Below, piece after piece: positions 53,319-62,250 of a DNA stretch of 64,000 bases. The translations under genes were made by a program, and so were the position numbers. The number at the start of each line of letters is the position of its first letter. The first letter of the stretch is position 1. The notes beneath the pieces are model-generated. The model ran no database searches and had not been told where the DNA came from. It worked only from the letters and a program-made list of their open reading frames with translations. Location of the stretch: contig CAZCTC010000011.1 of the NCBI GenBank assembly GCA_964501335.1, positions 94,118 to 158,117 of the forward strand. Reading direction: 5' to 3'. Source of the stretch: CAZCTC01 sp964501335. Lineage in GTDB: Bacteria; Chloroflexota; Anaerolineae; B4-G1; SLSP01.

Positions 53319-54317
53319 TCAGGCAGCTTGCGACCGTCCCAATATTCGTTCGATCTCGGCCATTTGCGCAGGTGTGAGGGGGCCGAAGTCCAGGGCGCCG
53401 GCGTTTTCCCGGGCCTGTTGGACGGAGCGGATGCCGGGGATGGGGAGCATTTTTTCACTGCGGGCCCAGAGCCAGGCGAGAGCGCCCTGCGCGAGGGTGC
53501 GGCCGTTGCTGGTGAGGATTTCGCGCACGGCTTCCATTTTGGCCAGCCAGACAGGGTGCGGAGCGCCGTCTTTGAAATAGATCATCCATTCGAGGTTTTT
53601 GGTGCCGCGGACATCGTCAATGCCCAGTTTGCTGGAGGCGTTGTATTTGCCGCTTAAGAGCCCCATGGCCAGCGGGCCGCGGTTGATAGCGGCCAGGTTG
53701 TGTTTCTCGCAGATCTGAACGTTGGCCGGATTGTCGTCCAGGACGTTGCACTGAAACTGGATGGCGGCGCAATGGGGAGCCCCGGCGAAAAATTCGGCGC
53801 GGTCGGGGAAGTCGGTGCTCCAGCCGAAAGCGCGGATTTTTCCCGCAGCGACCAGGTCTTCCAGGGTGTCGCGGACCTCTCCGGCCTGTTCGACGGGGTG
53901 ATCGTTGAAATGGAACTGGAAGAGGTCGATGTAGTCGGTGTTCAGCCGGCGCAGGGAGTCCTCGCAGGAGCGGCGGATGCCTGCGGGGGAGGCGTCGCCG
54001 CCGGTGGCCTGCCGGCTTTCTTCATCGAAGACCGGGCCGAATTTGGTGGCGATGACGACTTGATCCCGTTTGCCGGCGAAAGCTTTGCCGAGTATATATT
54101 CGCTGTGGCCGGCACCGTAGACGCTGGCGGTGTCGAAGAAGGTGATTCCCAGGTCGTAGGCGGCATGCAGGGCCCGGATCGATTCTTCGTCATCCACATC
54201 GCCCCAGCCGAGAGGGGTATCGCCGCCCCAGAATTTTCCTCCAATGGCCCAGCAGCCGAATCCCATGGGGCTGACCTGAATAGCTGAACGACCTAATTGA
54301 CGGGAAGCTGTTTTCAT
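53319..54317 (-). CDS. Aldo/keto reductase, paralogue 2
   Basis: A 332-residue enzyme sharing architecture with the paralogue at 51722. The tetrad is intact: Asp/Tyr in FFDTASVYGAGHSEY, Lys in VVIATKFG, His in FQFHFNDHP; the cofactor site is LPIPGIRSVQQARENAGALD. AAAGGA precedes ATG 54317. It is divergent from a MocR regulator, with a palindrome in between, so the regulator may control it. The substrate is unknown. Confidence 0.88.
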   Translation of the reverse strand: MKTASRQLGRSAIQVSPMGFGCWAIGGKFWGGDTPLGWGDVDDEESIRALHAAYDLGITFFDTASVYGAGHSEYILGKAFAGKRDQVVIATKFGPVFDEESRQATGGDASPAGIRRSCEDSLRRLNTDYIDLFQFHFNDHPVEQAGEVRDTLEDLVAAGKIRAFGWSTDFPDRAEFFAGAPHCAAIQFQCNVLDDNPANVQICEKHNLAAINRGPLAMGLLSGKYNASSKLGIDDVRGTKNLEWMIYFKDGAPHPVWLAKMEAVREILTSNGRTLAQGALAWLWARSEKMLPIPGIRSVQQARENAGALDFGPLTPAQMAEIERILGRSQAA

Positions 54318-54365
54318 TTTCGATTCCTTTTGTGTTTGGGTGTCGTTTTGATATTACGGCATAAG

Positions 54366-54385
54366 TGGATATATTAGTATATCCA
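54366..54385. promoter_or_regulatory. Candidate operator between aldo/keto reductase and mocR-like gene
   Basis: An AT-rich palindrome TGGATATA-TTAG-TATATCCA (8-bp half-sites, 4-bp spacer) lies about 50 bp from the reductase start, in DNA otherwise free of repeats. It is a plausible site for the GntR/MocR protein encoded alongside. Confidence 0.45.
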
Positions 54386-54423
54386 ATTGGGGGTAATTTC
54401 AGTAGGGCCAGTTAGAGGATTTT

Positions 54424-54462
54424 TTATTTTTCGCGCGCCCCGGAGGGGCGCGCGAAAAATAA
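54424..54462. repeat. Palindrome before the mocR-like gene
   Basis: Perfect 18-bp arms TTATTTTTCGCGCGCCCC and GGGGCGCGCGAAAAATAA with loop GGA. It resembles a family A hairpin in build but has no flanks and a different loop. It would lie in the 5' leader of the regulator's mRNA. Confidence 0.65.
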
Positions 54463-54484
54463 CTTCTTAATCAGGAGATGCGAG

Positions 54485-55945
54485 ATGCGTATTCCGTTGG
54501 ACCCGCAGAGCCGGGTGCCTCTTTATCAACAGATCGAGAATTATCTGCGGGAGAACATCCTTTCCGGCAATCTGGAAGCGGAAACCCGTTTGCCGTCGAC
54601 GCGGGGGCTGGCCGAGATCCTGGGCGTCAGCCGGATTACGGTGCAGAATGCCTATCTGGATCTGGAGAGCGACGGCCTGATCTACAATCGGGAGGGCAGC
54701 GGGGCTTATGTCATGCCGGCGATGGGGCCGCCGCGGCATTCGGCGGCGGCTGAGGTTGCCTGGCCGGGGTGGCAGCAGGCATTGAAGGAAGAGATGCCGG
54801 CTCCGCGATTTCTGGCGCAGGCGCCCGTCCATGGGGTGCCGGCTGATTTGATTGCCTTTACGGGGGTGGGCGATCCGCAGCATTTTCCGGTGAAGGATTT
54901 TTCCAGGGCGCTGCAAAGCGTCCTTCATGAGGATGGGATGGAGGCGCTGGCTTACGATGAATTTGACGGCGGGTATCTGCCGCTGCGAGAGACGGTCACG
55001 CATGTGCTGGCCAGTCAGGGAATCCAGGCCGGGCCGGCGCAGGTTTTGATCACATCGGGGTCGCAGCAGGCGCTTTCGCTGGTCTGTCAGCTTTTGCTCA
55101 GGCCGGGCGATGTGATTCTGGTGGAAAATCCGACTTACAATTTCGCCCTGGAACTCTTTCGCTCGTTGGGGTTCCGGGTGGTGGGCGTACCGATGGATAA
55201 GGACGGCATGCAGGTAGAGCTGGTGGAGCCGTTGTTGCGGCAGCATCAGCCCCGGCTGATCTATACGATTCCCAACTTCCAGAATCCGACCGGCGCCTGT
55301 ATGAGTGGGGCGCGGCGCCGGCAGCTGGTCGCGCTGGCGGAACGTTACAATATTCCCATTCTGGAAGATGACTTTGTGGGAGATTTGCGTTACGATGGAC
55401 GGGCTCAGCCGGCGTTGAAAGGGCTCGATGCGGTGGGGAATGTGATTTACGTGGGGACTTTCTCGAAGATGTTGATGCCGGGATTGCGGATCGGTTATCT
55501 GGTGGCCGACGGTCCGGTCTTTGAGGCGCTGGTGAATTTCAAGCGGGCTCACGACCTGACCACGTCGAGCCTGATCCAGCGGACGTTGAATCTGTATGTC
55601 AATGTGGGGCGCTATCAGAGTCACTTGCGGCGGTCGGGGCGGTTGTATCGGCAGCGGCGGGATGCGATGCTGGCGGCGATTCGGCGCTGGATGCCGGGTG
55701 AGGTGCAGGTTTATCCGCCCGATGGGGGGTTGTTTATCTGGATGGCGTTGCCGGAGGGGATTTCCACGACGGAGCTGTTGCCGCCGGCTTTGCAGAAGGG
55801 GGTCTCTTATGCGCCGGGGAGCTGGTTTACGCTCGAACCGGCGGAGGGGGCACGCTGTATGCGGCTCAATTTTGCGGTGCAGCCTGTCGAGCGGATTGAG
55901 GTGGGGATTCGGCGGTTGGCGGGAGTGATACAACGATCTGGATAG
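54485..55945 (+). CDS. MocR/PdxR-type GntR regulator with aminotransferase domain
   Basis: A 486-residue fusion. The N-terminal winged HTH of the GntR family (residues 10-75: LYQQIENYLRENILSG, RGLAEILGVSRITVQNAYLDLESDGL) is followed by a fold-type I PLP aminotransferase-like domain (about 110-480). Visible PLP-site residues: TSGSQQALSLV, NPTYN, IPNFQNPTG, the PLP lysine in GTFSKMLMPGLRIGYL. Family members use PLP or amino compounds as effectors. AGGAGA precedes ATG 54485. Its likely target is the divergent reductase gene. Confidence 0.9.
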   Translation: MRIPLDPQSRVPLYQQIENYLRENILSGNLEAETRLPSTRGLAEILGVSRITVQNAYLDLESDGLIYNREGSGAYVMPAMGPPRHSAAAEVAWPGWQQALKEEMPAPRFLAQAPVHGVPADLIAFTGVGDPQHFPVKDFSRALQSVLHEDGMEALAYDEFDGGYLPLRETVTHVLASQGIQAGPAQVLITSGSQQALSLVCQLLLRPGDVILVENPTYNFALELFRSLGFRVVGVPMDKDGMQVELVEPLLRQHQPRLIYTIPNFQNPTGACMSGARRRQLVALAERYNIPILEDDFVGDLRYDGRAQPALKGLDAVGNVIYVGTFSKMLMPGLRIGYLVADGPVFEALVNFKRAHDLTTSSLIQRTLNLYVNVGRYQSHLRRSGRLYRQRRDAMLAAIRRWMPGEVQVYPPDGGLFIWMALPEGISTTELLPPALQKGVSYAPGSWFTLEPAEGARCMRLNFAVQPVERIEVGIRRLAGVIQRSG

Positions 55946-55954
55946 GAGGTCGGA

Positions 55955-57202
55955 ATGAAAAAAATTACCCTGTTTTTTTGTCTGATTTTGTCGCTGGTTG
56001 CTTTTTTGGGGCCGGTTTTTGGGGAGGCAGAGGAAGATTCTTTTATATATGTGGTGGCCTATCCCGAATCCGGACCGCAAATCTGGCAGGTTTCGAGCAG
56101 TGGGGCCCCGGCAGTTTTGATTTACGAGCTTGCTAAAGGGCCGGATCGAATCGTGCGAAACCTCTTCCCGTTTGAAGAGCGGGCCGTGTTGCAATATGTT
56201 TCCAGGAAATATTTTAATTTTGGGAATTTCCTTAACCCGGATTATTTGCCTGTTGAGCCTTTCATTGGGGAATTGCAATTAGCGACGGCAGGAAATCGGC
56301 TCTTGTGGACGGAGACGGATTGTTATCGTATTGCAACCCGCTGTTATGGTGTGTTTCGGGTGGTCACGCTGGATCTGGAAACTCTTCGATCTGAAATTCT
56401 GTTCCGGATACCGGCTCATTCTTATGTAGGAACTCCTGTCAACTTTTATCAGAATTCGATTGGAGAGATTCCCGTTTTGTCTCCTGATGGTCGTTATGTT
56501 GCGATTATGTATAAATCGGATTTTCAAAGTGAGGTTTTGATTATCGATGCGGTTACCGGGGCAATTAAGAAATTTGAGGATTCACTTCAATCTTTTGGGC
56601 CCGCCGCCTGGAATTTGAGCAGCGATGCGGTTGCCTGGCCTTTTTTGAATCCCAAAGATTTTGGTGGAGGGTACGTTAGAGTTTGCCGTCTTAATTCGGG
56701 AGTCTGTGAGGATCGGAAATTAGAAGGTTTATGGATAGGAGGCGGGGATTTGTGGTGGGGAAATGAGGCTGAGACTTTGCTTTTTATCGGGCAGGATCAC
56801 GATTTTACGATGAGGAGCGCAGGGGGTGCGGCGCTTTATTCGTTGAATTGGAAAATGGGGAGGGTGGAACGAATTCCCATTGAGGTTGAAGGTTATTTGT
56901 CTAGAATCAAAGTTTCTCCGACGGGTAGTTTTTTGGCAATTAGTCATAGGAAAAACCGGGACACTTTATCGGGGGAAATTTTAGTTTGGGATTTGGTAGC
57001 GGGGAAAGTGATCAGTCGGTTTTCGATAGAGAATGGTTATCAGTATTGGACATGGAGCCATGATGGGAGATCGATTTTATTTTTAAACGATATGCCGCTT
57101 GCGAAAGAACGTATGGGAGTGTTGGATATTGAAGCGGGTACTGTTTATTCATTTTTACCGGATAGATTGAACGTGGAAATTGTTGGATATTTAACGAAGT
57201 AG
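55955..57202 (+). CDS. Secreted TolB/WD40-like beta-propeller protein
   Basis: A 415-residue exported protein: signal peptide 1-23 (LVAFLGPVFGEAEE), then propeller repeats (PVLSPDGRYVAIMYKS, VSPTGSFLAISHRKNRD, EILVWDLVAGKVISRFS, YWTWSHDGRSILFLNDMP). No lipobox. Eight nucleotides after the mocR-like stop, with GGAGG upstream. It is visibly more AT-rich than its neighbours, which may reflect recent acquisition or low expression. The function is unknown. Confidence 0.7.
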   Translation: MKKITLFFCLILSLVAFLGPVFGEAEEDSFIYVVAYPESGPQIWQVSSSGAPAVLIYELAKGPDRIVRNLFPFEERAVLQYVSRKYFNFGNFLNPDYLPVEPFIGELQLATAGNRLLWTETDCYRIATRCYGVFRVVTLDLETLRSEILFRIPAHSYVGTPVNFYQNSIGEIPVLSPDGRYVAIMYKSDFQSEVLIIDAVTGAIKKFEDSLQSFGPAAWNLSSDAVAWPFLNPKDFGGGYVRVCRLNSGVCEDRKLEGLWIGGGDLWWGNEAETLLFIGQDHDFTMRSAGGAALYSLNWKMGRVERIPIEVEGYLSRIKVSPTGSFLAISHRKNRDTLSGEILVWDLVAGKVISRFSIENGYQYWTWSHDGRSILFLNDMPLAKERMGVLDIEAGTVYSFLPDRLNVEIVGYLTK

Positions 57203-57250
57203 AAATTTACATTAATGGGGAAATCTTTGGCGAAGGGGCAAATTACCCTA

Positions 57251-57274
57251 CGCCCGGGGATTGATCCCCGGGCG
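57251..57274. terminator. Hairpin between convergent genes
   Basis: Perfect palindrome with arms CGCCCGGGGAT and ATCCCCGGGCG in the 147-bp gap between the propeller gene and the converging P-loop kinase gene. There is no clear T-run. The rest of the gap shows nothing else. Confidence 0.5.
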
Positions 57275-57349
57275 AAATGGGCTTTTCGCTACGCTCGGGA
57301 AACAGAGATATTACCGGATTATTTTCTCCCCGATCATTCATTTTGATGG

Positions 57350-57865
57350 CTATACCCTGGCCTCTTCCTGCGCTTGCAGGATCAAGGCGACGACTTGATC
57401 GACGCTCCGGTTGCTGTTGTCGATCCAGAGTCCCTGGCCGGCCAGTTCTTTTTTCATGAATTCTTCGAGATGGGTCCAGTGGGCGGCGACATGTTTTTCT
57501 CTTTGGGCGTCCCGGCGGAGGGCTTCGGCGATGCCGGGGAAGAGGGTGATCAGGTTGACCTGAGCGGTTCCCAGGTGGCTTTTGTATTCGGCGATCCGGC
57601 CGGGGTCGGTGATGACGTAGTCGATGAAGACTTCAAAGCCGGCTTCGGCGAAGGAGCGGCCCAGCAGGCATTGGTTTTTGACGCAGAGGGTGATCTGACG
57701 GGTTTCTTCGTCGTAGGGTTCAGTGCCGGGATTGACTTTGCCGGCGACGATGAGATCCTGGAGTTTGTCGCCTTCGATGTGGACGGAACGGGGGAATTTT
57801 TGGGCGAGGGCGTGGGCGGTGGTGGTCTTTCCTGCTCCCGGGATGCCGTTGATAAGCCAGATCAT
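57350..57865 (-). CDS. P-loop kinase/phosphotransferase-like protein
   Basis: A 171-residue P-loop protein: Walker A GIPGAGKTTTAHAL at residues 7-20, a substrate-like IEGDKLQDLI segment, then LIDNSNRSVDQV near the end. Size and pattern fit small phosphotransferases of the AAA_33/CPT/zeta-like group, acting on a nucleotide, sugar or drug. No antitoxin-like gene adjoins, so a zeta-toxin role is not supported. AGGAG precedes ATG 57865. Confidence 0.7.
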   Translation of the reverse strand: MIWLINGIPGAGKTTTAHALAQKFPRSVHIEGDKLQDLIVAGKVNPGTEPYDEETRQITLCVKNQCLLGRSFAEAGFEVFIDYVITDPGRIAEYKSHLGTAQVNLITLFPGIAEALRRDAQREKHVAAHWTHLEEFMKKELAGQGLWIDNSNRSVDQVVALILQAQEEARV

Positions 57866-57904
57866 GGTGTTGCTCCTGTGATGGGGTGATGGTATGCGCT
57901 ATAT

Positions 57905-57952
57905 TTTAGCTGTTTGCTGTCTACTGTCTACTTTCTACTGTCTACTTTTATG
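57905..57952. repeat. TGTCTAC heptamer repeats
   Basis: GCTGTCTACTGTCTACTTTC then TACTGTCTACTTTT: the reverse complement of the GTAGACA heptamers found in family A regions, here without any hairpin. It lies just upstream of the GTPase gene. Confidence 0.7.
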
Positions 57953-57988
57953 TTTGCCTTCCTTCGCTTTCATGTTAAACTTCAAGGT

Positions 57989-59098
57989 ATGAGCCTTTTA
58001 TTGCCCACTTATATGCAGGATTTGCAATTCGTACTTCGGACTCTGGACTGGAAAACCCTGTCCAGCGAGATCGATGCGGAAATGCGGGCCCGGCTGGTCA
58101 TTGTGGGCCCGGTCAACAGCGGTAAATCTACCCTCTTCAATCGCCTCCATGGACAAAACCTCTCGGCCGTGAGTGCCGTTCCCGGCACGACGCAGGGAAT
58201 TGTGGAGCAGGCCCTCGGTCCTTTTATGCTGGTCGATACCCCCGGTTTCGGTGAAGTCTGGGGGGTGGATCGGGCGGCGGTGGCTTCGGATGCGTTATCC
58301 CAGGCCGATCTGATTTTGTTGTTGCTGGATGCGGCGGCGGGGGTACGGCAAAGCGATCACGATCTTTTCCTTGGTTTGCAGAAGGTGGGGAAGCCGGTCG
58401 TGGTGGCGATCAATAAGGTCGATCTGATCAAAAAAGATCTGCCCTGGGTGTTGGAGAATGCCGAGTCGTTGCTGGGACTGCGGCCGCTGCCGGTTTCGGC
58501 CAAAACCGGCCAGGGGATTACGGATCTGTTGATTCCGACCCTGCTCAAGGCGCAGCCGAATCTGGCCGTGGCGATGGCCCGTTCCCTGCCGGCGATTCGG
58601 GCCAATCTGGTGCAGCGGGTGATCCGACGGACGGCCTGGACCAATGCGTTGATGGCGATGGAGCCGATTCCCGGACTGGATGTGCCGGTGCTGCTGGCTT
58701 CGCAGACCCGGATGGTGATGCGGATTGCGGCGGCTTACGGCCAGCCGTTGACGGTGGCCCGGGCCCGCGAGTTGATCAGTGCGATTGCGGGCGGTCTGGC
58801 GATCCGTTATCTGGGCGGTCAGCTGGCTAAATTTATCCCCGGACCGGGGTGGGTGGCTTCGGGAGCGTTTGCGGCGGCGGGGACCTGGGCCATTGGAGAG
58901 GCGGCCCGCCGTTATTTTGAAGCCGGGGCTCAAATTACGGCTCCGGATTTGCGAAAGCTGTACGAGCAGTTGCGCCGCAAGGCGCCGCGTCGTCTGCTGG
59001 AGCGCCAGCCGGATGAAATTGTCATTGCTGAAACGGAGGCTGGGGAGGCATTCGACATCGATATGTCGGATGTGCCGCCTTGTCCACCGGAAGGCTGA
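57989..59098 (+). CDS. Era/YcjF-like GTPase with DUF697 domain
   Basis: A 369-residue protein. N-terminal GTPase domain (about 25-185) with G1 GPVNSGKST, G3 DTPGFGE, G4 NKVD and G5-like SAKTG, then a C-terminal DUF697 domain (about 200-320) with hydrophobic helices (ISAIAGGLAIRYLGGQLAKF, GAFAAAGTWAIGEAARRYFE). It probably associates with the membrane, like YcjF/DUF697 GTPases. The start at 57989 is uncertain: only AAGG lies close by, and the leader is short (TGTTAAACT at 57972 may be a -10), so a leaderless mRNA is possible. It overlaps the ComEA-like gene by 19 nt. Confidence 0.8.
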   Translation: MSLLLPTYMQDLQFVLRTLDWKTLSSEIDAEMRARLVIVGPVNSGKSTLFNRLHGQNLSAVSAVPGTTQGIVEQALGPFMLVDTPGFGEVWGVDRAAVASDALSQADLILLLLDAAAGVRQSDHDLFLGLQKVGKPVVVAINKVDLIKKDLPWVLENAESLLGLRPLPVSAKTGQGITDLLIPTLLKAQPNLAVAMARSLPAIRANLVQRVIRRTAWTNALMAMEPIPGLDVPVLLASQTRMVMRIAAAYGQPLTVARARELISAIAGGLAIRYLGGQLAKFIPGPGWVASGAFAAAGTWAIGEAARRYFEAGAQITAPDLRKLYEQLRRKAPRRLLERQPDEIVIAETEAGEAFDIDMSDVPPCPPEG

Positions 59099-59739
59099 CG
59101 GCGGCAGAGTCCCCGGCGGGCGCGGCGTTGGAGCTGCGGATTCGCCGGCGGCTGCGGGGTTATGTGATGGTGATTGCGCTGGTCAGTCTGGCGGTCGGTG
59201 GGGCGCTGGGATTCTGGGCCGCGCGGGGGATGCCGGCGGTTGAAGCGGAGTTGCTGCCGACGCCGGTGGGATGGGCCTGCGGTCATGTGATGACGGGATC
59301 GGTCACGCCGACGCCGGGGAGCTGGCAGGTTTACGTCAGCGGGGCAGTGATCGTCTCCGGGGTGGTCACGGTGCCGGCCGGCAGTCTGGTCGAGGCGGCA
59401 ATTGCGGCAGCCGGGGGGCCCGCTCCCGACGCGGATCTGGATCGGGTCAATCTGGCGGCGCCGCTCTCTAATCATCAACAGGTGAATGTCCCACGGCGGC
59501 GGGCGGCAGCCGAAAGCACGGCTACTGTGGGGCCGATTTCGGCGACGTTGAATTTGAATACAGCTTCGGCTGTAGATTTGGAACGGTTGCCTCGGATCGG
59601 GCCGGCTACTGCAGAGCGGATTGTGGCCTATCGGCAGGCCCATGGTCCTTTTCGTCGTCTTGAAGAACTGCTGGAAGTTCCCGGCATCGGTCCGGCGACG
59701 TTGGCGCAGATTGCCCCCTATTTAACGGTTGAACCGTAA
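59080..59739 (+). CDS. comEA: ComEA-like DNA-binding protein (SLBB + helix-hairpin-helix)
   Basis: A 219-residue protein: one TM helix (about 28-48), an SLBB domain (about 82-135: WQVYVSGAVIVSGVVTVPAG, NLAAPLSNHQQVNVP) and a C-terminal HhH pair (LNTASAVDLERLPRIGPATA, PFRRLEELLEVPGIGPATLA). In the family it binds incoming DNA at the outer face of the membrane during transformation. The start is taken as TTG 59080, coupled to the preceding gene; ATG 59167 would remove the cytoplasmic tail only. No comEC is seen nearby. Confidence 0.82.
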   Translation: MSTGRLTAAESPAGAALELRIRRRLRGYVMVIALVSLAVGGALGFWAARGMPAVEAELLPTPVGWACGHVMTGSVTPTPGSWQVYVSGAVIVSGVVTVPAGSLVEAAIAAAGGPAPDADLDRVNLAAPLSNHQQVNVPRRRAAAESTATVGPISATLNLNTASAVDLERLPRIGPATAERIVAYRQAHGPFRRLEELLEVPGIGPATLAQIAPYLTVEP

Positions 59740-59810
59740 TTCTACATTTCTCCGCCTGCACGGATTTTTTCAGGGCCGGATTGCGGGTCGGGAGTCTGGG
59801 GACAGGTGTT

Positions 59811-62234
59811 ATGAGCGAATTACTGATCTGGTATTTCACATTGCAATTGTTCGCGTTGGCTGGATTGTCGCTGGCTTTTGTGGGATTGCGCAATTTGCCT
59901 TCCCGGGGGTATGCCGTCGCCAAAGCCCTGGGGTTATTGTTGACCGGGGTGCTGTTCTGGTGGGGAAGTCTGCTCCATTTTTGGGCCAATGAGGTCGGCG
60001 CGGTTCTGCTCTGTGCCATTATTGTGGCCGGGGTGGGACTGGCTTTGGTGCGCGGCCGATGGCAGGAATGGAAGGATTGGTGGCAGGATCGCTGGCAGTT
60101 TGCCGTGACCGCGGAGCTGCTCTTTCTGGGCCTGCTGCTGCTTTGGGCTGTGATCCGGGCGCAGCAGCCGCAGATTGAGACGGCCGGCGGTGAGAAGTGG
60201 ATGGAAATCGCTTTCCTCAATTCGGTGCTGCGTTCTCCTTTTATGCCCCCTCACGATCCCTGGCTTTCGGGATATTCGATCTCTTATTATTACCTGGGCT
60301 ATGTCCTGTTGGGGATCGTGACCCGGCTTTCTTCGGTGCCGGCCGCGGTTGCTTTTAATCTGGCCAGCGCGGGATGGTTTGCTCTGGCCGGCGTGGGAGC
60401 TTACGGCGTCGTTTATGATTTGTTGGATGGACGCGATCCGGTGCGGGCCCTGGGCGGCCCGCTTTTGTTGTTGATCACCGGCAACGGTGAGGGGCTGTTG
60501 GAAGTCCTGCATGCCCGCGGGCTCTTTCCGGAGACCTTCTGGCGCTGGCTGGATATCCGCAGCATCAACACGGCGCCGCAGCCGCCTTTCTCCTGGATTC
60601 CGACCCGTTATTTCTGGTGGTGGCAGGCTTCGCGCGTGATCCATGACTATGTGCCGGGGGGCGGCGATCAGGAAGTGATCGATGAGTTCCCGGCGTTCAG
60701 TTTTGTTTTGGGCGATTTGCATCCGCATGTGCTGGGATTGCCTTTTGTGCTGGTGGTGGTGGCTCTGGCGTTGAATTTTTATCGCCGCCCGGTCGATCCG
60801 GCTCAACGGTGGGGGTTCGGTGAGCTTTTCCGGCGGGCCGTTTTGGATCGCGAGTGGCAGGTGGGAGCTTTACTGATCGGGAGCGGGCTGTTGTTGGGTG
60901 CTTTGGGCTTTCTGAATACCTGGGATTTTCCGATCTACTGGGCTCTGTTGGTTATCGCCTGGGTGATGGGCGGCTCCGAAGTCAATCGACCCGGGCTGTG
61001 GGCCCGCATTTTGCGGGTGATGCCGGATGCGGCCGGGCTGGGCGTGTTGAGTGTGTTGCTCTATTTGCCTTTCTGGGTGGGACTGCGCTCTCAGGCCGGC
61101 GGGATTTTGCCCAATTTCTTTAATGCGACTGCGCCGCAGCAGTTTGTGGTGGTGTTTTTGCCTTTCCTGGTTCCTATCGTTGCGTTGATCGTGGCTGTGG
61201 GGATGCGATATCGCATTTCCGGGTTGAAAGCGGTCGGCTGGGGACTGGGATTGTTGTTGGGGATTTTTGTGGTGGGCTCACTGGCCGGTTTGCTGATCGG
61301 CTATCCTTTGGTGATGGCTCTGTTGCAGCAAATGCCGATGGATGGGCTCAATCTGGGGACCGGGGCTTTTCGGGATGCTTTGATGGCGCGTTTGCTCGAC
61401 CCTCTTACGGCCTGGATCTGGGTGGCCTGGGTGCTGGCGACGGGAGCCCTGGCGATCTTTCTGGTGCTGGAGCATCAGGACGGCCGTCGGCAGAATGAGG
61501 CGCCGTTGGAGAGCGGTGAAGGATTTGCCCTGCTGCTGGCGCTGGTCGGTCTGTTGCTGGTGCTGGCTCCCGAGCTGGTCTTTTTGAAGGATCTTTTCCT
61601 GATCCGGATGAACACCGTTTTCAAGTTCTATTTCCAGGCCTGGGTTTTGTTGAGTCTGGCCAGCGCCTGGTGGCTGGGGCAGTCGCGGATTTCCTCGAAG
61701 GTCTGGTGGCGGGCTGCGGCCTGGGTCTGTATTGCGGCCGGGCTGGTCTATTTGCCGCTGGCGGCGAATAAGCGGGCTGAGGAGCATGGGCGGCCCTGGA
61801 CGCTGGATGGTTCGGCCGGTCTGGCCTTGACCGATCCTGAGGATCTGGCGGCGATTGAGTGGTTGAATGCCAATGTCTCCGGCAATCCGGTGATTCTGGA
61901 AGCGCCCGGCGATCAACACCGGTCCTATATTTATGAGGGGCGGGTTTCGGCTTTTACCGGGCTTCCTACCGTCTTGGGGTGGAGCGGCCATGAGAATCAA
62001 TGGCGCGGCAATTATGAGGAGCAATCTCGCCGGGAAGCTGATTTGAATCTCTTCTTCACTTCGGCGGATGTGGCTACCACGAAGTCGATCCTGGCGCGGT
62101 ATGGGGTCGCTTACATTTATGTAGGTCCCCTGGAAACAGAGCGCTATACCCCGGCCATGTTATCTGTTCTAAATCAAATGTACCCGATCGTTTATCAGAA
62201 TTCATTAGTGACGATCTATCGGGTCGAACCGTAA
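59811..62234 (+). CDS. DUF2298 (Chlor_Arch_YYY) multi-pass membrane protein
   Basis: An 807-residue protein with about 17 hydrophobic helices. The diagnostic GYSISYYYLGYVLLG segment and FSFVLGDLHPHVLGLPF identify DUF2298, a family found mainly in Chloroflexota and Archaea. It is thought to be a GT-C-like membrane enzyme or partner in polyprenyl-linked sugar chemistry; this is not proven. The ATG at 59811 follows ACAGGTG. The gene sits 16 nt upstream of a GT39-like gene, the expected partner in this phylum. Confidence 0.88.
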   Translation: MSELLIWYFTLQLFALAGLSLAFVGLRNLPSRGYAVAKALGLLLTGVLFWWGSLLHFWANEVGAVLLCAIIVAGVGLALVRGRWQEWKDWWQDRWQFAVTAELLFLGLLLLWAVIRAQQPQIETAGGEKWMEIAFLNSVLRSPFMPPHDPWLSGYSISYYYLGYVLLGIVTRLSSVPAAVAFNLASAGWFALAGVGAYGVVYDLLDGRDPVRALGGPLLLLITGNGEGLLEVLHARGLFPETFWRWLDIRSINTAPQPPFSWIPTRYFWWWQASRVIHDYVPGGGDQEVIDEFPAFSFVLGDLHPHVLGLPFVLVVVALALNFYRRPVDPAQRWGFGELFRRAVLDREWQVGALLIGSGLLLGALGFLNTWDFPIYWALLVIAWVMGGSEVNRPGLWARILRVMPDAAGLGVLSVLLYLPFWVGLRSQAGGILPNFFNATAPQQFVVVFLPFLVPIVALIVAVGMRYRISGLKAVGWGLGLLLGIFVVGSLAGLLIGYPLVMALLQQMPMDGLNLGTGAFRDALMARLLDPLTAWIWVAWVLATGALAIFLVLEHQDGRRQNEAPLESGEGFALLLALVGLLLVLAPELVFLKDLFLIRMNTVFKFYFQAWVLLSLASAWWLGQSRISSKVWWRAAAWVCIAAGLVYLPLAANKRAEEHGRPWTLDGSAGLALTDPEDLAAIEWLNANVSGNPVILEAPGDQHRSYIYEGRVSAFTGLPTVLGWSGHENQWRGNYEEQSRREADLNLFFTSADVATTKSILARYGVAYIYVGPLETERYTPAMLSVLNQMYPIVYQNSLVTIYRVEP

Positions 62235-62250
62235 GCGGAGGCAACCTTTC

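Noticed and set aside
10186..54462. Integron attC sites, considered because of variable-stem palindromes and a tyrosine recombinase in the window
   Set aside because: The recombinase is an ordinary Xer protein in a housekeeping block, without the integrase-specific insertion visible; the hairpins lack paired core sites and do not alternate with single promoterless genes.
57350..57865. Zeta-type toxin of a toxin-antitoxin pair
   Set aside because: No small antitoxin gene lies beside it, and the sequence fits general small P-loop phosphotransferases equally well.
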